DNA of 14,072 nucleotides from NCBI GenBank assembly GCA_003541445.1, contig DPMO01000074.1:1-14072 (forward strand). The letters are read 5' to 3'. The notes beneath the pieces are model-generated. The model saw only the letters and a list, made by a program, of their open reading frames with translations. It ran no database searches and was not told where the DNA came from. Source of the stretch: Clostridiales bacterium (GTDB lineage Bacteria > Bacillota > Sulfobacillia > UBA995 > UBA9673). Within the stretch, counting starts at the first letter, position 1; the number at the start of each line of letters is the position of its first letter. The translations under genes and the position numbers were made by a program. Below, in pieces: positions 1 through 6,464 of the stretch.

Positions 1-1286
1 TACTGACCGTGAGCGTACCGGGGTGGTGGGCGGCCGCCGCTTCCGGCAGGCTCGTCGGGCTCTCCACGTCAGACGACTCCCGGTCGTTCTCCTGGGCTGT
101 CGACCCTCCCGCAGAGCTCTACCTGGCCGCAGGTCCGTACAAGACCGCCGTCCTGACCACCGCCCGTGGGGTCACCCTCCGGACCTTCTTCTACCCCCTC
201 GGCGCGGAGCACGCTGCCGCGTACCTGCGGGAGGCCGAGAGGATGCTCGACTTCTTCAGCGAGGCCTTCGGGCCCTACCCCTACCCGAACCTGACGCTGG
301 TCGAGGTCAGCCGGTTCTACTTCGGCGGTCTTTCCGCGCGGAGCCTCGTCCTCCTCGACAAGACCTGGCTCCACGACCCCGAAACGGAGGCCGGCCCGAG
401 AGAGCTCCTGGCCCACGAGATATCCCACCAGTGGTGGGGTGAGGTCGTCCCCGTCCGCGAAGACCCGGAGTGGTACCTCTGGGAGGGGCTGGCGACCTAC
501 AGCGAGGCCCTCTACGGCGAGGCACGGGACGGACCCGCGGAACTCGTCCGTCAAATGAGGGGGAAGGCGGAGTCCTTCAGGGCTGACGCCGTCCGGCACC
601 CGGGGTGGTCCATCCGGGAGGCCAACGTCAGGACGGAGGACTGGCACGACAGGTTCATATACGAGAAGGGCGCCTGGGTGTTCCACATGCTGAGGTTCCT
701 GCTCGGCGACGAGGCCTTCTCCGGGCTGGTCCGCTCCTTCGCCCTCGACTACGCCGGCAGGCAGCCGTCATCGGCCGACCTGGCCCGGCTCATCGCAGAG
801 GCCGCCCGGAAGAATCCGAACCGGGCTTACCTTGAGAGCTACATCGCTCGGTGGGTGGACGGGACGGAGACGGTCGACTTCTGCCTCAAGGAGGTCGCCG
901 CGGCCCGGCGGAGCGACGGTCGCGTCGTCCTGGAGTTCGTCCTCGAGGACGCCGGGGGCGGCTCCTTCCCGCAGGTCGAAGTGTGTGTCACCTGCCGGGA
1001 CGGTTCGACCTTCACCTTCCTCACTACCGGGCCGGGGCGGCATTCGGTGCACCTCGCCGGCCTGCCGGCCCGCATCGAGATCGACCCGGACTTCAAGGTT
1101 CTCGACCTTCGACGCGGGAACAACCTGTACCACGGTGTCGGCGGTCTCTTCGTCTCCGAGGAGACGCTGCGCCGGGCGGGCCTGTGCCTCGCCGCCGGCC
1201 TGGCCCTGGCCGCCGCGGGGCTCCTTCGCCGGGTCCGCAGGCGCCGCGCCGGCCCGGTCACACCCCCGGTCGCCGCGCCCCGTTGA
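1..1286 (+). CDS. M1-family zinc metallopeptidase, membrane-anchored, 5' end missing
   Basis: The reading frame is open to the left edge (codons Leu-Thr precede the GTG at position 9), and the opening residues look like the late N-terminal beta domain of M1 peptidases, so this is the C-terminal part of a longer gene. Counting from the codon at 9, the zinc site is HEISH at residues 136-140 with the third ligand Glu159, the normal M1 spacing. Tyr218, in a YEKGAWV motif, fits the catalytic tyrosine. The exopeptidase motif GAMEN, expected shortly before HExxH, reads GGLSA (106-110) and lacks the glutamate that holds the substrate amino terminus. Near the C-terminus a hydrophobic stretch (about 392-406) is followed by an Arg-rich tail, consistent with one membrane anchor and an outward-facing catalytic domain. 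The natural substrate is unknown. Family assignment is firm; aminopeptidase activity is not. Confidence 0.9.
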   Translation, partial: LTVSVPGWWAAAASGRLVGLSTSDDSRSFSWAVDPPAELYLAAGPYKTAVLTTARGVTLRTFFYPLGAEHAAAYLREAERMLDFFSEAFGPYPYPNLTLVEVSRFYFGGLSARSLVLLDKTWLHDPETEAGPRELLAHEISHQWWGEVVPVREDPEWYLWEGLATYSEALYGEARDGPAELVRQMRGKAESFRADAVRHPGWSIREANVRTEDWHDRFIYEKGAWVFHMLRFLLGDEAFSGLVRSFALDYAGRQPSSADLARLIAEAARKNPNRAYLESYIARWVDGTETVDFCLKEVAAARRSDGRVVLEFVLEDAGGGSFPQVEVCVTCRDGSTFTFLTTGPGRHSVHLAGLPARIEIDPDFKVLDLRRGNNLYHGVGGLFVSEETLRRAGLCLAAGLALAAAGLLRRVRRRRAGPVTPPVAAPR

Positions 1287-1312
1287 CGGGCCGCAGTGGA
1301 ACATGCTAACCT
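1283..1312 (+). promoter_or_regulatory. Probable promoter of the folT leader
   Basis: A TTGACG -35 element (1283-1288) overlaps the stop codon of the peptidase gene. It is followed after 18 bases by TAACCT (1307-1312), preceded by TG at 1304-1305 as in an extended -10. The -10 hexamer itself is a weak match. The position, about 50 bases ahead of the riboswitch, is what a riboswitch-controlled gene needs. Confidence 0.4.
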
Positions 1313-1361
1313 GAATGCGGCAGAACTTCGGGTTCCTTGAAACCCAAAAAGGAAATGGCAC

Positions 1362-1466
1362 GTGGCAGAGTAGGTGTTTCCGCGTCAAGTGCCAGGGGAT
1401 GGGAAGTCGCCCCTGGACGAAAGGCCGGTCCTGCGGTCTGCGATGGGACACCGCTTCCGCTGCCAC
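1362..1466 (+). ncRNA. Tetrahydrofolate riboswitch (folT/THF-I class)
   Basis: The segment follows the THF-I aptamer consensus closely. The closing helix P1 pairs GTGGCAG (1362-1368) with CTGCCAC (1460-1466). Conserved single-stranded blocks are recognisable: GAGTAGG (1368-1374), CGCGTCAAGTG (1381-1391), GGGAAGTCG (1401-1409), GACGAA (1416-1421) and TTCCGCTGCC (1455-1464). An internal helix pairs CCAGGGG (1392-1398) with CCCCTGG (1410-1416). A further helix pairs the GGTGTTTCC region (1373-1381) with GGGACACC (1445-1452). Known members bind reduced folates and turn off folate uptake or synthesis genes, which fits the folate transporter gene directly downstream. Confidence 0.92.
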
Positions 1467-1520
1467 ATCAAAGACCTCCGTCTTCTGGTGTGGCCTGCCT
1501 GCGCCATGAGGAAGGAGGTG
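1463..1520 (+). promoter_or_regulatory. Likely translational expression platform of the THF riboswitch
   Basis: A long hairpin can form from 1463-1475 and 1480-1493 (13 pairs, one bulged C at 1485). Its 5' arm shares CCAC (1463-1466) with riboswitch helix P1, so both cannot form fully at once. The loop region contains ACCTCC (1474-1479), an exact complement of GGAGGT (1514-1519), the ribosome binding site of folT. No T-tract follows, so control of translation is more likely than attenuation. Inferred model: ligand locks P1, the hairpin opens and ACCTCC masks the ribosome binding site; without ligand the hairpin holds ACCTCC away. Confidence 0.5.
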
Positions 1521-1526
1521 TTTTGT

Positions 1527-2102
1527 TTGGATAGCCGTACGAGGCGGCTCGCCTATCTCGGCCTTCTCATCGCCCTCTCCGTCGTGCTCACCCGGTTCGC
1601 CAGCGTCCGCATCGCCCTGCTCGGGGTGGAGGGCATCCGCATCGGCTTCGGCGGGTTCCCCATCATCATGGCCGGTGTCCTCTACGGCCCCCTGGCCGGA
1701 GCGGCCGTCGGCGCCATCGCCGACGTGGTCGGCTTCGCCATGTCACCCATGGGTCCCTACATGCCGCACTTCACCCTGACCTCGGCCCTCACCGGCGCGC
1801 TCCCGGCCCTCTTCATCTCCGCGGCCAGGACGAAGGCGGGCGCTCCGCCGAGCCTCGGCCTGCTCCTGGGGGCCATAACGTTCGGGCAGACGATAACCTC
1901 CGTTCTTCTGGTCCCCTATTTCCTCCAGAGCCTCTTCGGCATGCCCTGGCAGGTCATCCTCCCCCCTCGCCTCATCAGCCAGGCCGTGAGCATACCCGCC
2001 TATGCCCTTCTCCTTCACCTTCTCCTGAGGAGGGTGCCTGGGCTGGCTCCGCGGTGGGAGACGGCCGCGGCGGCCCGCGGGCCGTCAGATGCAGGCCGCT
2101 GA
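1527..2102 (+). CDS. folT: Folate ECF transporter substrate-binding subunit (FolT family)
   Basis: This is the 191-residue S-component of an energy-coupling factor importer for folates, which works with a shared EcfA/EcfA'/EcfT module that is not encoded here. The protein is almost wholly hydrophobic, with about six membrane segments. It carries the family-typical block early in the protein: the R(I)GFGGFPIIMAGVLYGP region, the following AIADVVGF segment and a MGPYMPHFTLTSALTG stretch. The start chosen is TTG at 1527, because AAGGAGGTG (1512-1520) sits six bases before it. An upstream in-frame ATG at 1506 has no ribosome binding site and would place that motif inside the coding region. The THF riboswitch directly upstream supports folate as substrate and predicts repression by reduced folates. 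A strong terminator follows, so the gene is probably transcribed alone. Confidence 0.9.
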   Translation: MDSRTRRLAYLGLLIALSVVLTRFASVRIALLGVEGIRIGFGGFPIIMAGVLYGPLAGAAVGAIADVVGFAMSPMGPYMPHFTLTSALTGALPALFISAARTKAGAPPSLGLLLGAITFGQTITSVLLVPYFLQSLFGMPWQVILPPRLISQAVSIPAYALLLHLLLRRVPGLAPRWETAAAARGPSDAGR

Positions 2103-2152
2103 CCTGACCCCGCCGTGCGGGCCCCGCAGCCGAGCGGGACGGCACGGAAGCG

Positions 2153-2198
2153 AGAAGGGAGGCCGGTCGGCCTCCCTTCTTCCCTCTCTCTCTTTCTC
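2153..2198 (+). terminator. Intrinsic terminator after folT
   Basis: A perfect 12-base-pair stem (AGAAGGGAGGCC at 2153-2164 with GGCCTCCCTTCT at 2169-2180) closes a GGTC loop. It is followed on the plus strand by a pyrimidine tract rich in T and C (2181-2198). The minus-strand side of the stem lacks a T-tract, so it acts mainly for folT, although minus-strand transcripts from the aminotransferase gene also run into it. Confidence 0.85.
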
Positions 2199-2278
2199 GG
2201 ACCCGCGCGGACACGGGCCCTCGGGGCCTGCGCCTTTCGCGCGCGCGGGTCTCTCCGTCCCCGGACGTCCTCCCTAGG

Positions 2279-3616
2279 TCACGGCGCCGCCTCGGCCAGC
2301 GCTTCCCCGATGATTCCGATGGCTTCCTCGAGCTGCTCGTCGGTGATGACCAGCGGGCAGAGCACGCGCACGCAGTTGCCCCAGACGCCGGCCTTCAGCA
2401 GGAGGAGGCCCCTCTTCATGGCCGCGTTGACGACGGCCGTGGTCACCTCCGGAGCGGGCTCCTTGGTCATGGGGTCCTTGACGAACTCCATGGCGACCAT
2501 GGCCCCCAGCCCCCGAACATCACCGATGAAGGGGTAAGTCTCCTGGAACCCGCGGAAGGCGTCGGTCAGACGCCGGCCGATGGCCTTGGACCGCTCGAGG
2601 AGACCCTCACGCTCGATCTGCTCGATGACGGCCAGGGCCGCCGCGCAGCCGACAGGGTTGCCCACGTAGGTGCCGCCGATGGTGCTGTCCTCGGGGCTGT
2701 CCATGACCTCCTGGCGCCCGACCACCCCGCTGAGCGGGATGCCGGCCGCGATGGACTTGGCCACCGGCATGAGGTCAGGCTCCACGTCGAACTGCTCACT
2801 GGCGAACATGGTCCCCGTCCGGCCGAACCCGGTCTGGACCTCGTCGAGGATGAGAAGGATGCCGTGCTTGGCACAGATCTCCTTGAGGCGCGGCAGGTAC
2901 CCCTCCGGGGGAACGATGAAGCCGCCCTCACCCTGCACCGGCTCGGCGATGACCGCCGCCACCTCCCTGGCCGACACCGTGGTCGCGAAGAACCTCTCGA
3001 GAGCGTCGGCACAGGCCAGGTCGCAGTCGGGGTACTCGAGTCCGTAAGAACACCTGTAACAGTAAGCAAAGGGTATGCGGTAGACCTCCGGAGCGAACGG
3101 ACCGAAGTCCTCCTTGTAGGGCTTCACCCGGCTGGTCAGGGTCATGGCCATGAGGGTGCGGCCGTGAAAGGCGCACTCGAAGGTGATGATGGCCTTGCGC
3201 TTGGTGTGCTTGCGGGCAATCTTGACCGCGTTCTCGACCGCCTCCGCCCCGGAGTTGAAGAACCCGCACTTCTTCGGGCTGGGCCCCGGAGCAAGGTCGG
3301 CCAGCTTCTCCGCGAGGTCGATGAGACACTGGTAGGGAACGATGCTGAAGTCGGTGTGGATGAACCGGGTGACCTGCTCCTGAATGGCCTTCACGACCCC
3401 GGGGGGGCAGTGGCCGACGTTCAGCACGCCCACCCCACCGGAGAAGTCGATGAAGCTGTTGCCGTCCACGTCGGTGAACACGGCACCCTCAGCCCTGTCG
3501 ACGACGGCCGGGAGATAGAGAGTGAAGGCATCGGCGACGAACTTCTCTTTCTTTGCGATGAGCTCCCGCGACTTGGGACCCGGAATACCGGTTGTGACGC
3601 GTGCGAACTTACCCAC
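2279..3616 (-). CDS. gabT: Class III aminotransferase, 4-aminobutyrate aminotransferase type
   Basis: This PLP enzyme of 445 residues transfers the amino group of an omega-amino acid such as GABA to 2-oxoglutarate. The internal aldimine lysine is Lys287 in VAKSIAAG, and the cofactor-binding aspartate is Asp258 in ILDEVQTGFGRTG. The phosphate-binding NSGAEAVENA stretch is near residues 121-130. The GTG at 3616 is chosen because GGGAGGAG lies eight bases upstream. An in-frame ATG at 3673 lacks such a site and would add a non-homologous extension. Four cysteines in the pattern CxxC-8-C-3-C (residues 186, 189, 198, 202) form a small insertion that I recall from some GabT-like proteins of thermophiles and Bacillota. 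The gene lies 121 bases downstream of a flavoprotein gene on the same strand. Ornithine or another omega-amine as substrate cannot be excluded. Confidence 0.88.
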   Translation of the reverse strand: MGKFARVTTGIPGPKSRELIAKKEKFVADAFTLYLPAVVDRAEGAVFTDVDGNSFIDFSGGVGVLNVGHCPPGVVKAIQEQVTRFIHTDFSIVPYQCLIDLAEKLADLAPGPSPKKCGFFNSGAEAVENAVKIARKHTKRKAIITFECAFHGRTLMAMTLTSRVKPYKEDFGPFAPEVYRIPFAYCYRCSYGLEYPDCDLACADALERFFATTVSAREVAAVIAEPVQGEGGFIVPPEGYLPRLKEICAKHGILLILDEVQTGFGRTGTMFASEQFDVEPDLMPVAKSIAAGIPLSGVVGRQEVMDSPEDSTIGGTYVGNPVGCAAALAVIEQIEREGLLERSKAIGRRLTDAFRGFQETYPFIGDVRGLGAMVAMEFVKDPMTKEPAPEVTTAVVNAAMKRGLLLLKAGVWGNCVRVLCPLVITDEQLEEAIGIIGEALAEAAP

Positions 3617-3737
3617 TGGCCCAACTCCTCCCGCTGACACAGTAGACCGGCCCGGATGCGGGTCGGCAAACATAAGATTTCGCCGGAGGGCCGTGATAAA
3701 CCTTCCGCCCGGACCGGACGGGGTCGCAACGGGCCCC

Positions 3738-5351
3738 TCACGGTTCCATGAGTTCGAGGCCCTGACTCACCTCGAGGCTCATCTCGCCGGCAAGGAGCTT
3801 GACCCGCACATGCCTGAGTCCCTCGGCCTCGTCCAGGCCGGGGAAATCGCTCCGGTAGTGGACCCCACGGCTTTCACGCCGGTAGCGGGCCGACCGCGTG
3901 ATGGCCTCAGCGACGAGCAGGAGGTTCAGGACCTTCAGACCCTCGTAGACCTCCGTCCCGTCCGAGAGGTCGACGTTGAGCGGCAGGGCCCGCTTTATCT
4001 TGTTGATCTCCGACTGGGCGGCGTCCAGGCTGTCCCGGGAGCGGACGAGAGCGACGTGCCTCCACATCGCCTCGGCTATGCGGTGCCTCGCCTCGTGCGG
4101 CCTTATGGCCTCGGGGTCGTCCGCCTCGAGAAGAGCCGACACACCCTGGATCTTGGCCCGGCCCTGCCGCGCGAGCTCCGAGGCCGGCACACCCGCTCCG
4201 GCGCCTCGGCTCGTGAGAGAGGTCAGGACCAGGCTTCCCGCCCGCCTTCCCCTGACGACGGCTTCGGTCAGACCCATCCCACTGAGACGCGAGGCTCCGT
4301 GGGCGCCGGCGGCCACCTCGCCCGCGACGAGAAGCCCTGGAATCCTTGTCTGCCCGTGGTCGCCACAGATGACCCCGCCCATCGTGTGGTGGGCGGCGCA
4401 GGTCACGGGTAGGGCGCTGCCCCCCGAGGTGCGAGGCGAGCCCCCTCCAGGCAGGAGCCTTAGAGGCACATCCTCAGGGGCGGTCCCGTCCCGCCCCGGC
4501 CCGGAGGCCGACGCCGTCTCCTCGTAGATCAGCCTCGAGACCCTCGACGGGTCGGAACTCCCGTCGGCAAGACCCCTGAGGCCGACCTTGCCGGTTATGT
4601 CGCGCCCCCGGCCGTCCAGGAGCGTCCCGCGCGACATCTCGGCAGGTCCGAGGCAGGTGCACCGCCCCCGACCCCCAGGCTGGACGACGGCCAGCGGCCA
4701 GAACTGGACGAACTCCATGTCGGCCAAGGGCGCACCGGCCCGGAAGGCCAGGGCGACGCCGTCACCGGTGGCGCCGAGGGAGTTGTCGGTGTACCGGTAG
4801 ATGCCTGAAGCGCCCCCGGTGGCCAGGATGACCCGGGACGACGCTATGACGAACCACCCGGCCTTCTCCCGGTCGAAGGCGAGGAGGCCCTCGACAGAGC
4901 CGTCACGTCCCAGCAGGGCCTCCCAGGCGAGCCCGGGCACCTTTGTCACCGTGTCCGGCAGAGCCTGCTCCAGGCAGTCCACAAGACTCCGGCCGGGGGC
5001 CGAGGCCCCCGGGAAGGCCCTGAAGCCGGTCGGCGTGTCCGACGTCTCGACCTCGTATCGGCTGAGGAAGGCCCTCACCGTCGGAGCATCCTCGACAAGG
5101 ACCCTCACCGTGGAGCGTTGGGGGAGGTACGCGCCGCCGCGGATGATGTCGAGGTACATGTCCTCTGAAGCGTACTCCGGCCCGGGAGCCCGGAAATTCC
5201 CCCCGCTCATGGCCGATGCCCCAGACGACCCGCCGCCCGCCGCGTCGGTGAGGAGGACCACCTGGCGACCGCCCTCACCCACGGTCAGAGCCGCCGACAA
5301 CCCGGCCAGGCCGGACCCGACGATGACTACCTCTGCCTCGAGAACGTCCAT
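3738..5351 (-). CDS. FAD-dependent oxidoreductase, fumarate reductase / L-aspartate oxidase superfamily
   Basis: The 537-residue protein has an N-terminal dinucleotide-binding motif (GSGLAG, residues 12-17), a SGGN segment around residues 49-52, an ATGGASGIY segment, and HHTMGG with His321-His322. A GASRLSGMGLTEA segment carries Arg355, the place of the substrate-binding arginine in fumarate reductase and NadB. The C-terminal SRGVHYRSDFP motif is shared by SdhA, FrdA and NadB. The NadB-typical RLASNSLLE and SdhA-typical RLGGNSLLD strings are both altered, and the RGEG motif reads SRGTLL. Substrate therefore remains open: aspartate, succinate/fumarate or another dicarboxylate. No iron-sulfur or membrane subunit gene and no nadA or nadC lies nearby. 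The start at 5351 has GGAGGT seven bases upstream. It may be co-transcribed with the downstream aminotransferase gene. Confidence 0.75.
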   Translation of the reverse strand: MDVLEAEVVIVGSGLAGLSAALTVGEGGRQVVLLTDAAGGGSSGASAMSGGNFRAPGPEYASEDMYLDIIRGGAYLPQRSTVRVLVEDAPTVRAFLSRYEVETSDTPTGFRAFPGASAPGRSLVDCLEQALPDTVTKVPGLAWEALLGRDGSVEGLLAFDREKAGWFVIASSRVILATGGASGIYRYTDNSLGATGDGVALAFRAGAPLADMEFVQFWPLAVVQPGGRGRCTCLGPAEMSRGTLLDGRGRDITGKVGLRGLADGSSDPSRVSRLIYEETASASGPGRDGTAPEDVPLRLLPGGGSPRTSGGSALPVTCAAHHTMGGVICGDHGQTRIPGLLVAGEVAAGAHGASRLSGMGLTEAVVRGRRAGSLVLTSLTSRGAGAGVPASELARQGRAKIQGVSALLEADDPEAIRPHEARHRIAEAMWRHVALVRSRDSLDAAQSEINKIKRALPLNVDLSDGTEVYEGLKVLNLLLVAEAITRSARYRRESRGVHYRSDFPGLDEAEGLRHVRVKLLAGEMSLEVSQGLELMEP

Positions 5352-5408
5352 GCCCCGTACCTCCAAGCCGGGCCACATACGGCGGGTCGCGGACGCGGCA
5401 GCCGGCCG

Positions 5409-5462
5409 GGATAATGTATCCAATTCACGGGCCGGGCTTCTCCTCCAGGATAGGGAATCCTG
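5409..5462. promoter_or_regulatory. Pair of similar inverted repeats ahead of the flavoprotein gene
   Basis: Two short palindromes lie in the 143-base gap between cobO and the flavoprotein gene. GGATA-ATG-TATCC (5409-5421) is perfect, and CAGGAT-AGGGA-ATCCTG (5446-5462) has perfect 6-base arms. Their cores (GGATA-N3-TATCC and GGATA-N3-AATCC) differ by one base, and they start 39 bases apart. This region is lower in GC than its surroundings. They could be paired operator half-sites for a dimeric repressor. No regulator gene is adjacent, and chance cannot be excluded. Confidence 0.3.
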
Positions 5463-5494
5463 CCTGTCGGTTCACGACACCGCCGGGAACCCCC

Positions 5495-6034
5495 CTAGAA
5501 CTCGATGCCCCGGCGACCCGGGGTCCCCTGGGCGTAGTGGTGCTTGATGTCGAGGACCTCACTGACGAGGTCTGCCTCCTGGACGATGGCCGGCGGGGCG
5601 TACCTCCCGGTCAGGAGCACGTCGACCGAGGGGTGTCTCGAGGTCAGGGCCTCGAGGACCTCCTCGAGCGGAAGGAGACCGAAGTCGAGAGCCACGTTGA
5701 TCTCGTCAAGGATGACCAGCGGGAACTCGCCGCCTGTCAGCACCTCCCGGGCCCGCTCAAGGCCCCGGCGGGCCAGCTCGAGGTCTTCGGGCCGGGGATT
5801 GTCCTTGTCCACGAAGCGGTCAAGGCCGTACTGCTCGACGACGAGCAGGCCGTCGAGGTACTTCCGCGCGGCCTTGAGCTCACCGTAGGTGTCACTGCCC
5901 TTCATGAACTGGATGACGAGGACCCTCGCCCCGTGTCCTATGGCCCGCAGGGCCTGGCCGAAGGCCGCGGTGGTCTTCCCCTTGCCGTTTCCGGTGAGGA
6001 CCATGAGCAACCCTCGCTCTGGTCTGTCTGTCAT
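5495..6034 (-). CDS. cobO: Cob(I)yrinic acid a,c-diamide (corrinoid) adenosyltransferase
   Basis: This 179-residue CobA/CobO/BtuR-type enzyme transfers the adenosyl group of ATP to the cobalt of reduced corrinoids in the cytoplasm, giving adenosylcobalamin or its precursors. The P-loop is GNGKGKTT (residues 15-22), placed very near the N-terminus as is usual for the family. VIQFMKG (39-45) and the Walker B region LVILDEINVALDFGLL (106-121) follow, and a LLTGRYAPP segment lies in the last third. Length is normal. ATG at 6034 is preceded by a GGGGGTG stretch five bases upstream. No other cobalamin gene and no recognisable cobalamin riboswitch is adjacent, so it probably serves corrinoid salvage or a pathway encoded elsewhere. 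Confidence 0.93.
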   Translation of the reverse strand: MTDRPERGLLMVLTGNGKGKTTAAFGQALRAIGHGARVLVIQFMKGSDTYGELKAARKYLDGLLVVEQYGLDRFVDKDNPRPEDLELARRGLERAREVLTGGEFPLVILDEINVALDFGLLPLEEVLEALTSRHPSVDVLLTGRYAPPAIVQEADLVSEVLDIKHHYAQGTPGRRGIEF

Positions 6035-6195
6035 CGCGGCACCCCCTGCCTCGTCGGCCTATTCTTCCCCTCGGGACCGCCTCCTCCCTCCGGACCCGGG
6101 TCGGTGCCCGCCGGGCCCGGGCCCGCGCCCCGGGCGGCCACCCGCCCCGGCCGGCCGGTCCGAGGGCCTCCCCGGGAGACCCGGAAGACCAGGAC

Positions 6196-6420
6196 ATGGT
6201 CTGGAGAGAGGAGAAGAAGGCCGAAGGCGACGTCTACGTCCGCTCACGGGGGAGGCGGAGGTCCTTGAACCTTGTCTTGGTGGAGTACGCCCTCTGGGTG
6301 ATGACCGGGCTCTGGGCGACCCTGTTCGTCGGGCACTCCCTCGTCCAGGGTCTCGGCGTGCTTCTCCTGGTCCTGGCCATACTGAGGGCCTTCACGGAGA
6401 AGGAGGAGACGCCGCCCTGA
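6196..6420 (+). CDS. Small putative membrane protein, unknown function
   Basis: This is a 74-residue frame diverging from cobO. It has a charged, Arg/Lys-rich N-terminus (about residues 4-22), two hydrophobic segments (about 27-45 and 48-63), and an acidic-basic C-terminal tail (EKEE). Most codons end in G or C like the neighbouring genes, and the hydrophobic pattern looks protein-like. No other convincing gene occupies 6035-6464. The ATG at 6196 has only a weak purine stretch upstream (around 6174-6186). I do not recognise the family. It could be a small integral membrane protein or a chance frame, and the start is uncertain. Confidence 0.45.
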   Translation: MVWREEKKAEGDVYVRSRGRRRSLNLVLVEYALWVMTGLWATLFVGHSLVQGLGVLLLVLAILRAFTEKEETPP

Positions 6421-6464
6421 CGGCGGGGGCTGATTGAGCCTTCCGACCCGCGACCCCGCGACGG

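Noticed and set aside
2864-3637. Plus-strand open frame across the aminotransferase gene
   Set aside because: Antisense shadow of a gene with clear PLP motifs; its translation shows no domain pattern.
3669-3699. Minus-strand promoter for the aminotransferase gene (TTATCA, then TATGTT 19 bases later)
   Set aside because: Both hexamers are imperfect and the spacing is long; not strong enough to list, though this gap is one of the less GC-rich places in the window.
3700-3722. Terminator hairpin between the flavoprotein and aminotransferase genes
   Set aside because: A short GC hairpin (about six pairs) exists on the minus strand, but only a weak GGTTTA follows; co-transcription remains possible.
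6035-6195. Possible cobalamin riboswitch ahead of cobO
   Set aside because: The leader is very GC-rich with short palindromes (around 6105-6145), but I see no B12-box-like core or matching helices.
6412-6440. Bidirectional terminator between the small membrane gene and the TPR gene
   Set aside because: Stems are only four or five pairs and no T-tract follows on either strand.
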